From the NCBI GenBank assembly GCA_902788345.1, contig CADAJP010000004.1, positions 62,001 through 126,000 of the forward strand: 64,000 nucleotides of DNA, read 5' to 3'. A program made the translations under genes and the position numbers. Shown in pieces: positions 26,960 to 34,120 of this stretch; the stretch's first letter is position 1; every line of letters begins with the position of its first letter. Source of the stretch: an uncultured bacterium. Lineage in GTDB: Bacteria; Cyanobacteriota; Vampirovibrionia; Gastranaerophilales; Gastranaerophilaceae. Under the pieces are notes generated by a model. That model was not told the origin of the DNA. It did not search any database and worked only from the letters and a program-made list of their open reading frames with translations.

Positions 26960-27068
26960 TTAATATAATACATTTTTTTAGTGGTGGTCTGCACCATTCC
27001 GAAGGATAGATTAGGGTTATACTTTGGGAGTATTTTATATTAATACAAAAGGATTAAGGGATAATATT

Positions 27069-27097
27069 TTGACTTGATTTCAAAAAAAGGTTATGTT
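27069..27097 (+). promoter_or_regulatory. Promoter of the tRNA-Gly region
   Basis: TTGACT (27069-27074), a 17-base spacer and TATGTT (27092-27097). It lies about 30 bases upstream of the partial tRNA copy and about 180 upstream of the intact gene, as if it originally served a tRNA beginning at 27129. Confidence 0.6.
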
Positions 27098-27123
27098 AAT
27101 ATCGATTTGTGAGCGATACGTAT

Positions 27124-27147
27124 GATATGCGGAAGTAGCTCAGTGGT
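27124..27147 (+). repeat. Partial tRNA-Gly copy (5' end), direct repeat copy 1
   Basis: 24 bases identical to 27273-27296: the last 5 leader bases plus tRNA positions 1-19, through the D loop. The match then stops abruptly and GC-rich DNA begins. Offset between the copies is 149 bases. Confidence 0.9.
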
Positions 27148-27272
27148 GCCCGCGGCGAGCGGTGAGACAAGCCGAGTGTGAAACACGAGGCGGAGCTGAC
27201 GAAACGGGTTGACTTGCAGGGTTGCAAGGCAAGCAGGTTTCATCAGCGGAGTCATTAATTGACAATTGAATA
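27148..27272 (+). mobile_element. GC-rich insert in tRNA-Gly, possible small mobile element or element remnant
   Basis: The first 100 bases contain 61 G/C by hand count in an otherwise AT-rich region. Positions 27195-27247 fold into a long imperfect hairpin: GCTGA-C-GAAAC with GTTTC-A-TCAGC outside, and CTTGCA/TGCAAG around GGGT inside. It is flanked by the 24-base tRNA repeat, which looks like a target duplication or an attL/attR pair. There is no coding capacity. Calling it mobile is an inference. Confidence 0.4.
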
Positions 27273-27296
27273 GATATGCGGAAGTAGCTCAGTGGT
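27273..27296 (+). repeat. Direct repeat copy 2, start of the intact tRNA-Gly
   Basis: The second copy of the 24-base repeat, continuing here into a complete tRNA. Confidence 0.9.
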
Positions 27297-27349
27297 AGAG
27301 TACCTGCCTTCCAAGCAGGCTGTCGCGAGTTCGAATCTCGTCTTCCGCT
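27278..27349 (+). tRNA. tRNA-Gly (anticodon TCC)
   Basis: 72 bases with a perfect 7-bp acceptor stem (GCGGAAG/CTTCCGC), a D arm with the conserved AGTGGTA loop, anticodon stem CCTGC/GCAGG around CTTCCAA (anticodon TCC), a T arm with TTCGAAT and discriminator T. The 3' CCA is not encoded. A terminator follows immediately. Confidence 0.96.
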
Positions 27350-27386
27350 AATTAAAAAGACCTGCTAAACGTAGGTCTTTTTAATT
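27350..27386 (+). terminator. Terminator of the tRNA-Gly gene
   Basis: A perfect 14-bp stem (27350-27363 with 27373-27386) and a 9-base loop, whose 3' arm contains T5. A further small hairpin, GGTGCAA/TTGCACC at 27401-27418, lies downstream with no T run. Confidence 0.85.
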
Positions 27387-27518
27387 GTGAATTTCAATCG
27401 GTGCAAAAAATTGCACCCTACAAGCTGTTGTTCTTATATTATTACCGTACATGTCAAATAACTCAAATGATTTTATGGTATATTATTTATGTAATTAAGA
27501 GTGCAGCTTAAATTAAAC

Positions 27519-29168
27519 ATGATTTCTATAAACATTAAAAAAAGAACAATATTATCTGTTGTAATTACTGTAATAATACTGATTGCAACATTCAAACATT
27601 GGTTTATATTCGGAGCTGTTCCTGTAAATATGGATGTTGCGGGGCAGGGTACATGTAATATTGAAGTGTTATTAAACAAAAAAGACAATGATGCTTTCAA
27701 TAAAATTCAAACTGATAAAGTTGAAATTAATTTGGATGAATCAAATCACGCTAGTTTGTATATTAAAAATTTAATATATCCAAAAAGAGTCAGGTTTCTT
27801 ATAACTGATTTAAAGCCTGAAAATAACATTACATTGAGCAATATAAAGATTGGAAAATACAAACTGAAAAACTTAGAGCAATTTGAAGTTAACGGTGCAG
27901 CTTTGTCTGTTGATAATGATAAGCTTATATTAAATCCAAACTTTAGTACTGCCATACTTACATATCCGCAAACATTAAATATAAGAGCAAGTATAAAATT
28001 TGATTTTAAAATCTTTATTATAATATTGATTTTATCGTATTTATTAACTTATAAATTATCTGATTATATAGCAGATTTTAAAGCAGTAAAAGGCAAATCA
28101 CGAATAGAAATCATTTTTCTGACTATATTTTTTATATTTTTATTTGTTCCCCTGAGTAATATTAATGTGCAGGAAGTTTCACACAAAGAGAACAGAACTC
28201 TTGCCAAGTGGTATCCGATAATAAAAGAAAATAATGAAATTAATTTCAATTTTGGCAAAAATTTTAATGAATGGTTTAATGACAGATTTTGTTTAAGGGA
28301 TGAGTTAATCTCATATAATGATGCAAAATTATTAATATCGAGAAACTGGAAAACCAAAGATGTAATAAAAGGCAAAAACGAATGGCTGTTTTTGGGATGG
28401 AAAGAAGCAACCGATAGTTATTCAAACAGTGTTATTTTTACCAGTGATGAATTGGCAAAAATATATAAATATCTGAATGATATAAATAATTATTGTAAAA
28501 AACATAACAAGAAATTTTATGTGTATATTGCCCCTGATAAGTCAAAAATTTACGAAGAATTTTATACTGATAGTATTAAAAAAATATCAAATGAATCAAA
28601 AACAGAGCAACTCATAAAATATATCAAACAAAATTCGGATATTAAAATCATATATCCAAAAGATGCTTTAATTTCGTCAAAAAAAGAAGGAATATTATAT
28701 TGGAAAACAGACACTCATTGGAATGAACTGGGTGCATATTACGGATATTCCGCATTGCTAAACGAAATTAACAAAGATTTTAAAACTTTAAAATTGTATA
28801 AAATTACAAATTATTCTGAAGAAATTCATAACGGTGATTTATATAATATGTCCCCTTCGCTGTTAAGAAAGCCTGATTCTACTTTGTATAAAATACCGGA
28901 AATTAAAAATTATGAAAATATATGCAAAACTCCCGAAGAACCGACAGGTATTGTAAGTTGTTATAACACTAATGGTAAAAAGAACTTGTTGATGTTTAGA
29001 GATTCTTTTTCAGCTTCATTAATACCTTATTTGTCTCAGTCGTTCAAAAATTCAAGTTATGTTTGGCAGTATAATGTTGCCCCTCACATAATGGATAGTG
29101 CTGATATTATAGTGCTTGAAGTCGTAGAAAGATATTTGCCAAAATTGATAAATAGTTATATGGAGTAA
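27519..29168 (+). CDS. AlgJ/AlgX-like SGNH membrane protein, putative polysaccharide O-acetyltransferase
   Basis: A 549-aa protein with an N-terminal membrane anchor (about residues 8-30), an extracytoplasmic domain of about 130 aa, a second pair of membrane segments near 165-215, and a C-terminal AlgX/AlgJ-type SGNH domain. In the last domain are SHKENRTLAKWYP, FNEWFNDRF, GKNEWLFLG, KTDTHWNELGAYYGY (the D-x-H-W catalytic pair) and FRDSFSASLIPYL (catalytic Ser). Such proteins acetylate exported glycans with an MBOAT partner, which is not present here. ATG 27519 or GTG 27501 are both possible; neither has a strong ribosome site. Confidence 0.78.
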   Translation: MISINIKKRTILSVVITVIILIATFKHWFIFGAVPVNMDVAGQGTCNIEVLLNKKDNDAFNKIQTDKVEINLDESNHASLYIKNLIYPKRVRFLITDLKPENNITLSNIKIGKYKLKNLEQFEVNGAALSVDNDKLILNPNFSTAILTYPQTLNIRASIKFDFKIFIIILILSYLLTYKLSDYIADFKAVKGKSRIEIIFLTIFFIFLFVPLSNINVQEVSHKENRTLAKWYPIIKENNEINFNFGKNFNEWFNDRFCLRDELISYNDAKLLISRNWKTKDVIKGKNEWLFLGWKEATDSYSNSVIFTSDELAKIYKYLNDINNYCKKHNKKFYVYIAPDKSKIYEEFYTDSIKKISNESKTEQLIKYIKQNSDIKIIYPKDALISSKKEGILYWKTDTHWNELGAYYGYSALLNEINKDFKTLKLYKITNYSEEIHNGDLYNMSPSLLRKPDSTLYKIPEIKNYENICKTPEEPTGIVSCYNTNGKKNLLMFRDSFSASLIPYLSQSFKNSSYVWQYNVAPHIMDSADIIVLEVVERYLPKLINSYME

Positions 29169-29260
29169 GTTTTCAGCTGTTTGGTTCATTGTCCGTAAAA
29201 TATTTGGCTGTGATATATAATAAAATTTGTTCGGTTAAAATTTTGTACTAAAATAATATT

Positions 29261-30109
29261 ATGACAAGGTTTGATTTACATTTACATACTAATAATTCTG
29301 ACGGAAGCGATACCCCTTATGAACTTTTGCAAAAAATCAAGGACAAAAATATAGAAATTTTTGCCCTTACCGATCACGATAATGTTGCTGGAATTTCCGC
29401 AATGAAAAATATGGTTTCGGGAAATATAAAATTTATCCCCGGAATAGAGCTTACCTGCAAAACAAGAGGGATTAAATGTCATATTTTAGGCTACAACATA
29501 GATGAAAATAATCCTGTTCTTTCAGAGTTGATTGAAAAAGGCAAAAAACTCAGACGACAAAAACTTGAAACACGAATAAGATTTTTAAAAGATGTGTGGA
29601 ATATAGAATTAAATAAGGAAGAATCAGACTGGCTGTATTCAAGAAAAAGCCCTGTCAAAACTCACTTTGGAAATATCTTGGTAAACAGAGGACTTGCCCC
29701 AAATAATATTGAAGCAATGAAAAAATATTTAGATGGCTGCAAAACAGGAAACACCCGTTTTGATGGTGAAGAAGCTATAAATACAATAAAAATTGCCGGA
29801 GGCATACCTGTGTGGGCGCATCCGCTGGGCGGTGAGGGAGAAGAACATCTTGAAAAAGACGAATTTTTATTAAGGTTAAAAACAATGATGGATTGCGGAA
29901 TTCAGGGACTTGAATGTTATTATTCAAGATATACGGAAGCTGAAATAGAATTTCTGAAAAATTGTGCAGATAGTAACGGGTTATTTATTACGGGCGGAAG
30001 TGATTATCACGGCGCAAATAAAACCGTATTGTTGGGACAACTGAATGTAAATAATACCCCTGTTGATTCTAATGAGTTAAATCTGCCTGTAATTGTAAAC
30101 CAAGCCTAG
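29261..30109 (+). CDS. PHP-domain phosphoesterase (TrpH/RNase AM-like)
   Basis: A 282-aa polymerase-and-histidinol-phosphatase fold hydrolase. Metal motifs: DLHLHTNNSDG, LTDHDN, PGIELTC, CHILGYN, PVWAHPLGG and GGSDYHGANK. Family members such as YciV/TrpH act on 3',5'-nucleoside bisphosphates and short 5'-phosphorylated RNA; that role here is inferred. A paralogue lies at 45359 in the RNase Y operon. No Shine-Dalgarno site precedes the ATG. Its TAG stop shares CTAG with the stop of the convergent hemolysin III gene. Confidence 0.88.
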   Translation: MTRFDLHLHTNNSDGSDTPYELLQKIKDKNIEIFALTDHDNVAGISAMKNMVSGNIKFIPGIELTCKTRGIKCHILGYNIDENNPVLSELIEKGKKLRRQKLETRIRFLKDVWNIELNKEESDWLYSRKSPVKTHFGNILVNRGLAPNNIEAMKKYLDGCKTGNTRFDGEEAINTIKIAGGIPVWAHPLGGEGEEHLEKDEFLLRLKTMMDCGIQGLECYYSRYTEAEIEFLKNCADSNGLFITGGSDYHGANKTVLLGQLNVNNTPVDSNELNLPVIVNQA

Positions 30110-30744
30110 TGAGAGAGGGTTTTTAATAATTCCATAATGCACAAATAGTGTGAAACTGCCCCTGCGATTACAAAAATATGCCAAATGCAGTGCATGTATC
30201 TTTTCTTGGACAAATAAAATATGCATCCGCCGGAATATAATAATCCTCCTGCTAACATTAGCCAAAAGGCATTTTGACCGGCTTTTGTCCAGATGGTGTA
30301 AGCAAGAAATACAGAAAGCCAGCCCATAACAAGATATAATCCTGTTGACAGGTATTTGAATTTTAATGTAAGACAAGAATAAACTATTCCCGTGATTGCT
30401 AAATACCATGTCATTGCAAGTAAAGCCACTGATAGAGGAAAATCAACCGTCAGTAATAATACAGGAGTGTATGTTCCTGCAATCAGCATAAATATTGCAC
30501 TATGGTCAATTCTGCGAAAAACTTTTTTGGCTGTTTCATTTACCATTGCGTGATAAAGTGCAGAGGATTGAAATAATACAAATAGCATTGAACCAAATAT
30601 AGCAGTAGAAGCTGTTTCCATTGCATTGTGAGAATTGACTGCAAGCATGACAATTGCATATATCGCAAACATTGCACCTAAAGAATGTGTAAAAGCATTC
30701 GCAAATTCTTCTTTTGGTGTGTATTTAATTCCCTCTTCTTCCAT
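30106..30744 (-). CDS. Hemolysin III / PAQR family membrane protein
   Basis: A 212-aa protein with seven membrane helices. The family motifs SSALYHA, RRIDHSAIFMLIAGTYTP and HCIWHIFVIAGAVSH carry the Ser/Asp/His residues that form the metal site of PAQR ceramidase-like hydrolases. The bacterial members (YqfA, HlyIII) have no settled role. The start has AAAGGGAT upstream. It lies 40 bases downstream of corA and is probably co-transcribed with it. Confidence 0.92.
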   Translation of the reverse strand: MEEEGIKYTPKEEFANAFTHSLGAMFAIYAIVMLAVNSHNAMETASTAIFGSMLFVLFQSSALYHAMVNETAKKVFRRIDHSAIFMLIAGTYTPVLLLTVDFPLSVALLAMTWYLAITGIVYSCLTLKFKYLSTGLYLVMGWLSVFLAYTIWTKAGQNAFWLMLAGGLLYSGGCIFYLSKKRYMHCIWHIFVIAGAVSHYLCIMELLKTLSH

Positions 30745-30784
30745 ATTTTTATCCCTTTTATGTTTATCAAACAGCCGATTTTTA

Positions 30785-31744
30785 TTACATCATTCCTTTT
30801 TTATTAAAGAAAAATGCTGCAATACAGGTTGCCAAAACAGATATACTTATAACAATACCAAATCCGAACGGATTTGCTCCAAACGGCATAGGGACATTCA
30901 TTCCCCAAAAACTACCAATCATTGTAGGAATAGACATAATGATTGTAATTGCTGCCAAAAATCTCATAACAAGGTTTAGGTTGTTATTGATTATTGATGC
31001 CATGCAATCCATCATACTTTCAAGAATTGTCCTGTGCATTTCAACCATTTCAGATGCCTGTTTATTTTCAATGATAACGTCTTCAAGCATATCAATATCG
31101 TCTTCGGTGAATTTAACAATAGACTGAAGGTTGCCGGTGTTGGCATGTACCATTCTTAACAGTTTTTGTAATACCAGCTGATTGTCTTTGAGTGATGTTG
31201 TAAAGTAAACCAAAGATTTTTGAATTTCCATCAGCTGAAACAAAGCTTTATTATTTGTAGTTCTTCTTAAAGATTCTTCAATGCTTTCTGTTTGTTTGTT
31301 GATTATATTAAGGTATCTGAGGTAAAATTTTGCGGCCCTGAACAATATGCTGAGCATAAAATTCGCCTTTTTTCTTGTGTCAAAGAATTTTGCTGTATCT
31401 TCGTTAAAAGAATTAATAATTTTATTCTCTCTTGAACAAACAGTAATCATACTTTCAGGTGTGAAAATTAAACCTAAAGGCATTGTGTCAAAGTTGCCTT
31501 CCTCGTCCATAATCGGAACATTTGTGATGACTAATAAATTGCCGTCTTCAAATTCCATACGAGATAACTCATCCGCGTCTAATGAGTTGTTAAGGAAACT
31601 TTCATCTAAATCTAAAACAAGTGAAACCTGCTGTATTTCTTCACGTGTCGGATTAATCAGATTGAACCAAGAACCTGAAACAGCTTCGTTCAATTCTAAT
31701 TTTGCTAATGTTCCGTCATCCTGAGTTTTTGTTATCTCAAGCAT
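30785..31744 (-). CDS. corA: CorA-type Mg2+/Co2+ transporter
   Basis: A 319-aa pentameric ion channel. The cytoplasmic N-terminal funnel (residues 1-245) has a long helix, and two C-terminal membrane helices carry the GMN selectivity signature in GSFWGMNVP. A helix with EESLRRTTNNKALFQLMEIQKSLVYFTTSLK matches the willow/stalk helices. It is a typical CorA without extra domains. It leads a likely two-gene transcript with the hemolysin III gene. Confidence 0.94.
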   Translation of the reverse strand: MLEITKTQDDGTLAKLELNEAVSGSWFNLINPTREEIQQVSLVLDLDESFLNNSLDADELSRMEFEDGNLLVITNVPIMDEEGNFDTMPLGLIFTPESMITVCSRENKIINSFNEDTAKFFDTRKKANFMLSILFRAAKFYLRYLNIINKQTESIEESLRRTTNNKALFQLMEIQKSLVYFTTSLKDNQLVLQKLLRMVHANTGNLQSIVKFTEDDIDMLEDVIIENKQASEMVEMHRTILESMMDCMASIINNNLNLVMRFLAAITIIMSIPTMIGSFWGMNVPMPFGANPFGFGIVISISVLATCIAAFFFNKKGMM

Positions 31745-31826
31745 AGCACCACCTGTAACTGTTTCTACATTTACATTAAACTATACTCAGAAAATAATTT
31801 CAATACTGCAATTTAATGACTTTTAA

Positions 31827-33911
31827 TTATGCAACTTCTTTGTTCAAAAAACCTTGCATTGTCGGTTTGCTTGAAGGTACTAAAGGTGCTTGCTGAGCCT
31901 GTGTTTTATTTGAAATTTTGTTTTCTTCAGCTCTTCTTTTTTCTGTCATGTGTTTGCAGTAATCCGTCAAACCAATGATTAATCCAGGAACTAATACGAT
32001 TGTTGACAAGAAATCAAATGCACTGTTGCAGGTTTTTGCGTGAGTAAGCAATTTGTTTTTTCCATGGAATTTGCTGTAGAATTTGTCAATAAGCTCCGGC
32101 AACTCTTCTTTTGCAGTACGCAAAGCCTGTTTAATTTCTTCTTTTGTCGCATTTGCAAATGTTTTGCTTTCATCTTTTGAAACTTTTTTAAGGATTTCTT
32201 CTGTTACCTTTTTAATTTCTTTGTCCTGAGATAAAGCTTTTTTGATATTGCCATTTGAACCTTCAATAAATTCAACAAATCCGTTAACACCGTCTTTGAA
32301 ATCTTTGATATTGGTGTATTTAGATTCAAGTTCTTTGCTTGATAATACGGTATGTCTTGTATTTGCAGGGTTTAAATAATCCCAAGTCTTTTGTAAAATA
32401 TTGCGGCCTTCAAGATTTTTATTGTTTAATGCAAGTCCGGTAACTTTTGTAAATCCGTCAGAGAATAATCTTGCAAGTGCTTTTGCACCAAATAACAACG
32501 CAGTAAATGCGGTCATGTCACGAACAACGATTTCGCTGAAATCATATTTATCCTGAGCATGAACAAGTCTTGGCGGTATGCAAGCGCCGTAAAGCAATAC
32601 AGACATAGCCTGACCTTGTATAATCGGTCCGTTCAATTCAAATATATCTGAAATTTCTTTAAGTTTTTTGCTGCCAAAAATTTTGTTACCGATATTTTCA
32701 AGAACAGAAGTCTTTGAGCCGAAGCTTACTTGTCTGCGGTCTTGTGCAATTTTTGAATTATCTCTTTCAATTTTGTTTGCAACAACTTTAGATACCGGTT
32801 CATCATCGTTCATCAATGCCGGATTCTTTCCGCCTGTACCCATGTTATACAATTTAGGGATTTGTGTATAGAACAAAGCAACAGCCGTAAATAATCCAAG
32901 ATTTGTTAATATTCTTGAACCAAGTTTTTTGCCTGTAAATTTGTTCATAAAATCTTCAATATTGGCATCTTTTGCATTTTTAAGAACTCCATGCATAGAT
33001 TTAACGGCATCGTCAAAATAATTACTCATTGCTTCTGTTAATTTGTCAATGCTGCCATGTTTAATATCTGTGCCGTTAGAAGCTTTTATTGATATACCCA
33101 TGTGGTTTGATGTTCCGCCGACATATTTTTTCTTCAATTCAATAAAGTCGTCAGCAACAGAAGATCCAATTTGTGCTAATTTTTCATCACGAGCTTTTTT
33201 ATTTTTCGGTAATAAGCGGGCGAATGTTCCTTTTTTATTGAATTCTTCTATTACATCATCAATTTGTGCTTGTTTAGTTGCAAATTTTTCAGCCAATTCC
33301 TCAACATTATCTACTTTTAATGCTTTAGGATTGTCATTGATGGTTGTTTCTATAACTTCTTTAAATACTGATTTATAGAAATCTTTTTTATTTGCGGTTT
33401 TATCAATTATTGCCTGTTTGTTATTGTTTGCATAATCCGTAAATATATTTTTAAATCCGTCAATATAATCAAGTTTAACGCTGTTGCCTCTGCCGAATTT
33501 TTTGTTAATACCTTTTAACAGAAAATATGGAATCACAAATGCACTTGGACCGGTGATAATTTCGCGGATACCTTCTTTTCTTGCATAAGCCCAGTTAAGT
33601 TCGCGTTTAGGCTCACCGTTTTTATCAAGAATTTCGTTGCCGTTTTGGTCAACTTTTTTCTTTCCGCCTCTTTTTAAACCTTTATACACACGAGGAGCAA
33701 TAAATCCTAAGCCGTCCTGTATGCAGAATGATGCAGCAAATCCGCCGGCAGCAATAAAATCCATTAAGCCGACAATAATATTAGGAGATTTCCCCGTAAA
33801 ATTCACACTGCTGCGCGCAGGTGCATATGCACGAGGGGCTTGTATATTTTCATTATTATTTTTTTTCAAGTTTGCAGAATTAATATTCTGACTTACTGAT
33901 TTTACCTGCAT
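31827..33911 (-). CDS. Large lineage-type hypothetical membrane protein
   Basis: A 694-aa protein of no recognised family. Near residue 37 it has the sequence SVNFTGKSPN, after a disordered polar N terminus, and then a hydrophobic segment (LMDFIAAGGFAASF). Other hydrophobic stretches lie near 110 (FVIPYFLLKG), 345 (NLGLFTAVALFYTQ), about 430 and 650 (FLSTIVLVPGLIIGL), with charged helical regions between. The TTG start is discarded in favour of the ATG at 33911, which has GTAGGG 4 bases upstream. A consensus promoter at 34046-34074 gives a leader of about 125 bases. Neighbouring minus-strand genes are similar in style but not clearly homologous. Confidence 0.75.
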   Translation of the reverse strand: MQVKSVSQNINSANLKKNNNENIQAPRAYAPARSSVNFTGKSPNIIVGLMDFIAAGGFAASFCIQDGLGFIAPRVYKGLKRGGKKKVDQNGNEILDKNGEPKRELNWAYARKEGIREIITGPSAFVIPYFLLKGINKKFGRGNSVKLDYIDGFKNIFTDYANNNKQAIIDKTANKKDFYKSVFKEVIETTINDNPKALKVDNVEELAEKFATKQAQIDDVIEEFNKKGTFARLLPKNKKARDEKLAQIGSSVADDFIELKKKYVGGTSNHMGISIKASNGTDIKHGSIDKLTEAMSNYFDDAVKSMHGVLKNAKDANIEDFMNKFTGKKLGSRILTNLGLFTAVALFYTQIPKLYNMGTGGKNPALMNDDEPVSKVVANKIERDNSKIAQDRRQVSFGSKTSVLENIGNKIFGSKKLKEISDIFELNGPIIQGQAMSVLLYGACIPPRLVHAQDKYDFSEIVVRDMTAFTALLFGAKALARLFSDGFTKVTGLALNNKNLEGRNILQKTWDYLNPANTRHTVLSSKELESKYTNIKDFKDGVNGFVEFIEGSNGNIKKALSQDKEIKKVTEEILKKVSKDESKTFANATKEEIKQALRTAKEELPELIDKFYSKFHGKNKLLTHAKTCNSAFDFLSTIVLVPGLIIGLTDYCKHMTEKRRAEENKISNKTQAQQAPLVPSSKPTMQGFLNKEVA

Positions 33912-34045
33912 AATCCCTACTAATTTCAAAACCTGCTACATATATAGATAAAAACAATGTTTGCTATTTAATTGTCTTTTTATCGGGTTATGTTTCAAAA
34001 CTTTTACATTTATTAACCATGCAAAATTTTGGAACAAGTGTACTT

Positions 34046-34074
34046 ATTATACTTAATCAGAAAAATTTTTTCAA
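34046..34074 (-). promoter_or_regulatory. Promoter of the 31827 gene
   Basis: On the minus strand TTGAAA (34074-34069), a 17-base spacer and TATAAT (34051-34046). The roughly 125-base untranslated leader has no fold I recognise. Confidence 0.7.
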
Positions 34075-34120
34075 GTTATTTACTACAATTATAACAAATC
34101 TGTTACAAATATTATTGAAT

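Larger units (their letters stand above)
26739..27277. other. Largest gene-free stretch: promoters, candidate RNA, tRNA-derived repeat and GC-rich insert
   Basis: No open reading frame of note. It contains the ppiC promoter (26793-26821), a candidate structured RNA (26873-26959), about 100 bases with no clear feature (26980-27068), a promoter (27069-27097), a 24-base copy of the tRNA-Gly 5' region (27124-27147) and a GC-rich insert (27148-27272). Confidence 0.8.

Noticed and set aside
27182-27247. Hammerhead-ribozyme-like CTGACGA and GAAAC words in the GC-rich insert
   Set aside because: The words overlap each other or are only about 10 bases apart and arise from the CTGAYGAAAC inverted repeat; the three-stem order needed for a hammerhead cannot be built.
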